DNA of 6,054 bases from Dechloromonas sp. (GTDB taxonomy: Bacteria; Pseudomonadota; Gammaproteobacteria; Burkholderiales; Rhodocyclaceae): the NCBI GenBank assembly GCA_013693915.1, contig CP059264.1, forward strand, positions 3,210,980-3,217,033. The letters run 5' to 3'. The notes below the pieces were generated by a model. The model made no database searches, was not told where the DNA came from, and worked only from the letters and a program-made list of their open reading frames with translations. Both the position numbers and the translations under genes were made by a program. Each line of letters starts with the position of its first letter. Position 1 is the stretch's first letter. Of the stretch, positions 4,940 through 6,054 are shown piece after piece.

Positions 4940-5926
4940 CTACGCGGCCGCAGCATTTCCGTTCCCTTCGACCGCCACGATGGCCTTGGCCCGATTGAGA
5001 TCGTCGGCGTAACCCGAGGCGAACAGGCAGCAGGCCAGCTGGTTCGCGATCGGCTTCGGCAGCGGCACCTGCTGGTCGAGCACCCGCCGGATCCAGGCCG
5101 CGGTGCTCGGCGCATCGGCCGCCTCCGGCAGATGCGGCAATGTCCGCAGGCTGTCATGCTCGGCTTCGAACAGGATCTCGATGCGGGCGTCATGGATGTA
5201 CTCCAGACGCGGCCGACGTTTCGGATTGGCGAACGGCTCCCCTTCGCTGCCGCGCAACAGGATGCCGCGCCGATCGAGCGTCACCAGCATGTTGCGCATG
5301 CTGTCGAGGAACTCGGGATGGGTCGCCGCCGTGACGAGAACGCCTTCGCTGCGGAAAGGGTCGAGCATCTTGACCAAGCTGTGCGCGCTGTTCCTCACCC
5401 CGAGGCGCGAGCGCAGAAGCAGCAGGTTGTGCGCGCCCGGTGACAGGGCACTGAGCGGGACGAAGGCCAGCCCCTGCTCTTCCAGCCTGGCCTGGGCATG
5501 GCTGACCGATGGCGATGGCATGATGCCCAGCTCGCGGAAGACCTGGCCGGTCGTCACCCGGCCATAGCCTTCGATGAGGCCATGCACCAGCACGGGCACG
5601 CCGAAGCGCTGCAGCATGATCGCGAGCAACGGGGTCAGGTTGGCTTCCTTGCGCGCCCCGTTGTAGGTCGGCAGGACCACCGGGCGGACCCGGCCGGGCG
5701 GCCGGTGCATGCCATGCATGCGCGCCTCGGTCGCCGCCAGGAAGCCCAGCATCTCGGCGAGCGACTCGCCCTTGACGCGCAGGCCGAGGATGATCGCACC
5801 GAGTTCCAGATCGGGCACGCCACCGTCGAGCATGGCTAGGTAGAGCTGGCGGGCGTCGTCCGCCGGGAGATCGCGCGCACCCTCGGCGCCGCGGCCGATT
5901 TCCCTGATGTACTGGGCGTAATTCAT
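4940..5926 (-). CDS. ybiB: TrpD2/YbiB-type anthranilate phosphoribosyltransferase homologue, probable nucleic-acid-binding protein
   Basis: The 328-residue protein has the glycosyltransferase-3 layout of TrpD: a small helical N-terminal part (residues 1 to about 75, with LYLAMLDGGVPDLELGAIILGLRVKGES) and a larger alpha/beta part. The glycine-rich phosphoribosyl pyrophosphate loop of true TrpD (GTGGD) is absent; in its place is TYNGARKEANLTPLLA at 87-102. This is the pattern of the YbiB/TrpD2 group, whose E. coli member is known to bind nucleic acid without being a TrpD enzyme. A basic patch NPKRRPR lies at 234-240. The ATG at 5926 follows an AAAGGAG site closely and lies 18 bases after the nasA stop, so it is likely co-transcribed with nasA. 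No terminator follows before the nirB control region. Its role next to nitrate assimilation genes is not known. Confidence 0.88.
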   Translation of the reverse strand: MNYAQYIREIGRGAEGARDLPADDARQLYLAMLDGGVPDLELGAIILGLRVKGESLAEMLGFLAATEARMHGMHRPPGRVRPVVLPTYNGARKEANLTPLLAIMLQRFGVPVLVHGLIEGYGRVTTGQVFRELGIMPSPSVSHAQARLEEQGLAFVPLSALSPGAHNLLLLRSRLGVRNSAHSLVKMLDPFRSEGVLVTAATHPEFLDSMRNMLVTLDRRGILLRGSEGEPFANPKRRPRLEYIHDARIEILFEAEHDSLRTLPHLPEAADAPSTAAWIRRVLDQQVPLPKPIANQLACCLFASGYADDLNRAKAIVAVEGNGNAAAA

Positions 5927-5944
5927 GGTCTCCTTTCGCGGCGC

Positions 5945-6054
5945 TCAGGCCGGCGCCGTCTCTTCGGTCTTGAATTCGGCCGCCAGGCGCCTGATGTCGG
6001 GCACGCAGGAGCCGCAGAAGGTGCCGCATTTCAACTTGTCCTGGAGCGCCGCCA
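5945..6054 (-). CDS. nasA: Assimilatory nitrate reductase, C-terminal end only
   Basis: Only the last 35 complete codons are in the window. They include LKCGTFCGSCVPDIRRL, with cysteines spaced C-x3-C-x2-C, the end of the BFD-like [2Fe-2S] domain found at the C terminus of NasA-type molybdenum nitrate reductases; the tail then closes with TEETAPA and TGA. The enzyme reduces nitrate to nitrite in the cytoplasm, the step before NirBD. The same cysteine pattern occurs in NirB and in other BFD-carrying flavoproteins, so the assignment rests on context (ybiB and nirBD next door) as well as on the motif. Confidence 0.72.
   Translation of the reverse strand, partial: AALQDKLKCGTFCGSCVPDIRRLAAEFKTEETAPA

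Noticed and set aside
2240..5443. A 1,067-codon open frame on the plus strand across nirB and part of ybiB
   Set aside because: It is antisense to two well-recognised genes, is low-complexity in the A/V/D/L/G/R manner typical of the opposite strand of GC-rich genes, has no recognisable domain, and crosses the sigma-54/NtrC control region.

Overview
This 6,054-base, GC-rich window reads as part of a nitrate/nitrite assimilation locus followed by a transporter locus, from a proteobacterium and most likely a betaproteobacterium (Rhodocyclales-like; inferred from gene content and codon bias, not proven). Every protein gene I can support lies on the minus strand, so the biological order runs from high to low coordinates.

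Region by region in transcription order: (1) 6054-5945 is the last 35 codons of an assimilatory nitrate reductase (nasA type) ending in a BFD-like [2Fe-2S] cysteine cluster. (2) 5926-4940 is ybiB, a TrpD2-type anthranilate-phosphoribosyltransferase homologue that lacks the catalytic glycine signature; it starts 18 bases after nasA and is probably co-transcribed with it. (3) 4939-4694 is a 246-base control region with a textbook nitrogen-control promoter: a palindromic NtrC site, an IHF-like site and a consensus sigma-54 -24/-12 element, followed by a leader of about 100 nt that contains a hexaloop hairpin. (4) 4693-2246 is nirB and 2219-1908 is nirD, the two subunits of the siroheme NAD(P)H nitrite reductase. 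(5) 1907-1144 is a 764-base region without a convincing protein gene. It carries two strong intrinsic terminators that both point along the plus strand, a possible small RNA ending at the first of them, an imperfect 26-bp direct repeat, several hairpins and a weak sigma-54-like element. (6) 1143-880 is a DUF4212 membrane subunit and 879-1 is the N-terminal half of its sodium:solute symporter partner, cut by the window edge.

How they fit together: NasA reduces nitrate to nitrite, and NirBD reduces nitrite to ammonium in the cytoplasm. The NtrC/IHF/sigma-54 layout predicts induction of nirBD under nitrogen limitation, separately from or in addition to read-through from nasA-ybiB. The DUF4212/symporter pair is a separate unit, probably for uptake of acetate or another small organic acid.

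Items most worth a second look: the DUF4212 frame runs without a stop into the symporter frame; an undescribed plus-strand small RNA may lie at about 1469-1558; an ANTAR-like hexaloop sits in the nirB leader; and the intergenic region holds repeat/hairpin structure. I saw no mobile element, CRISPR array, tRNA or rRNA.
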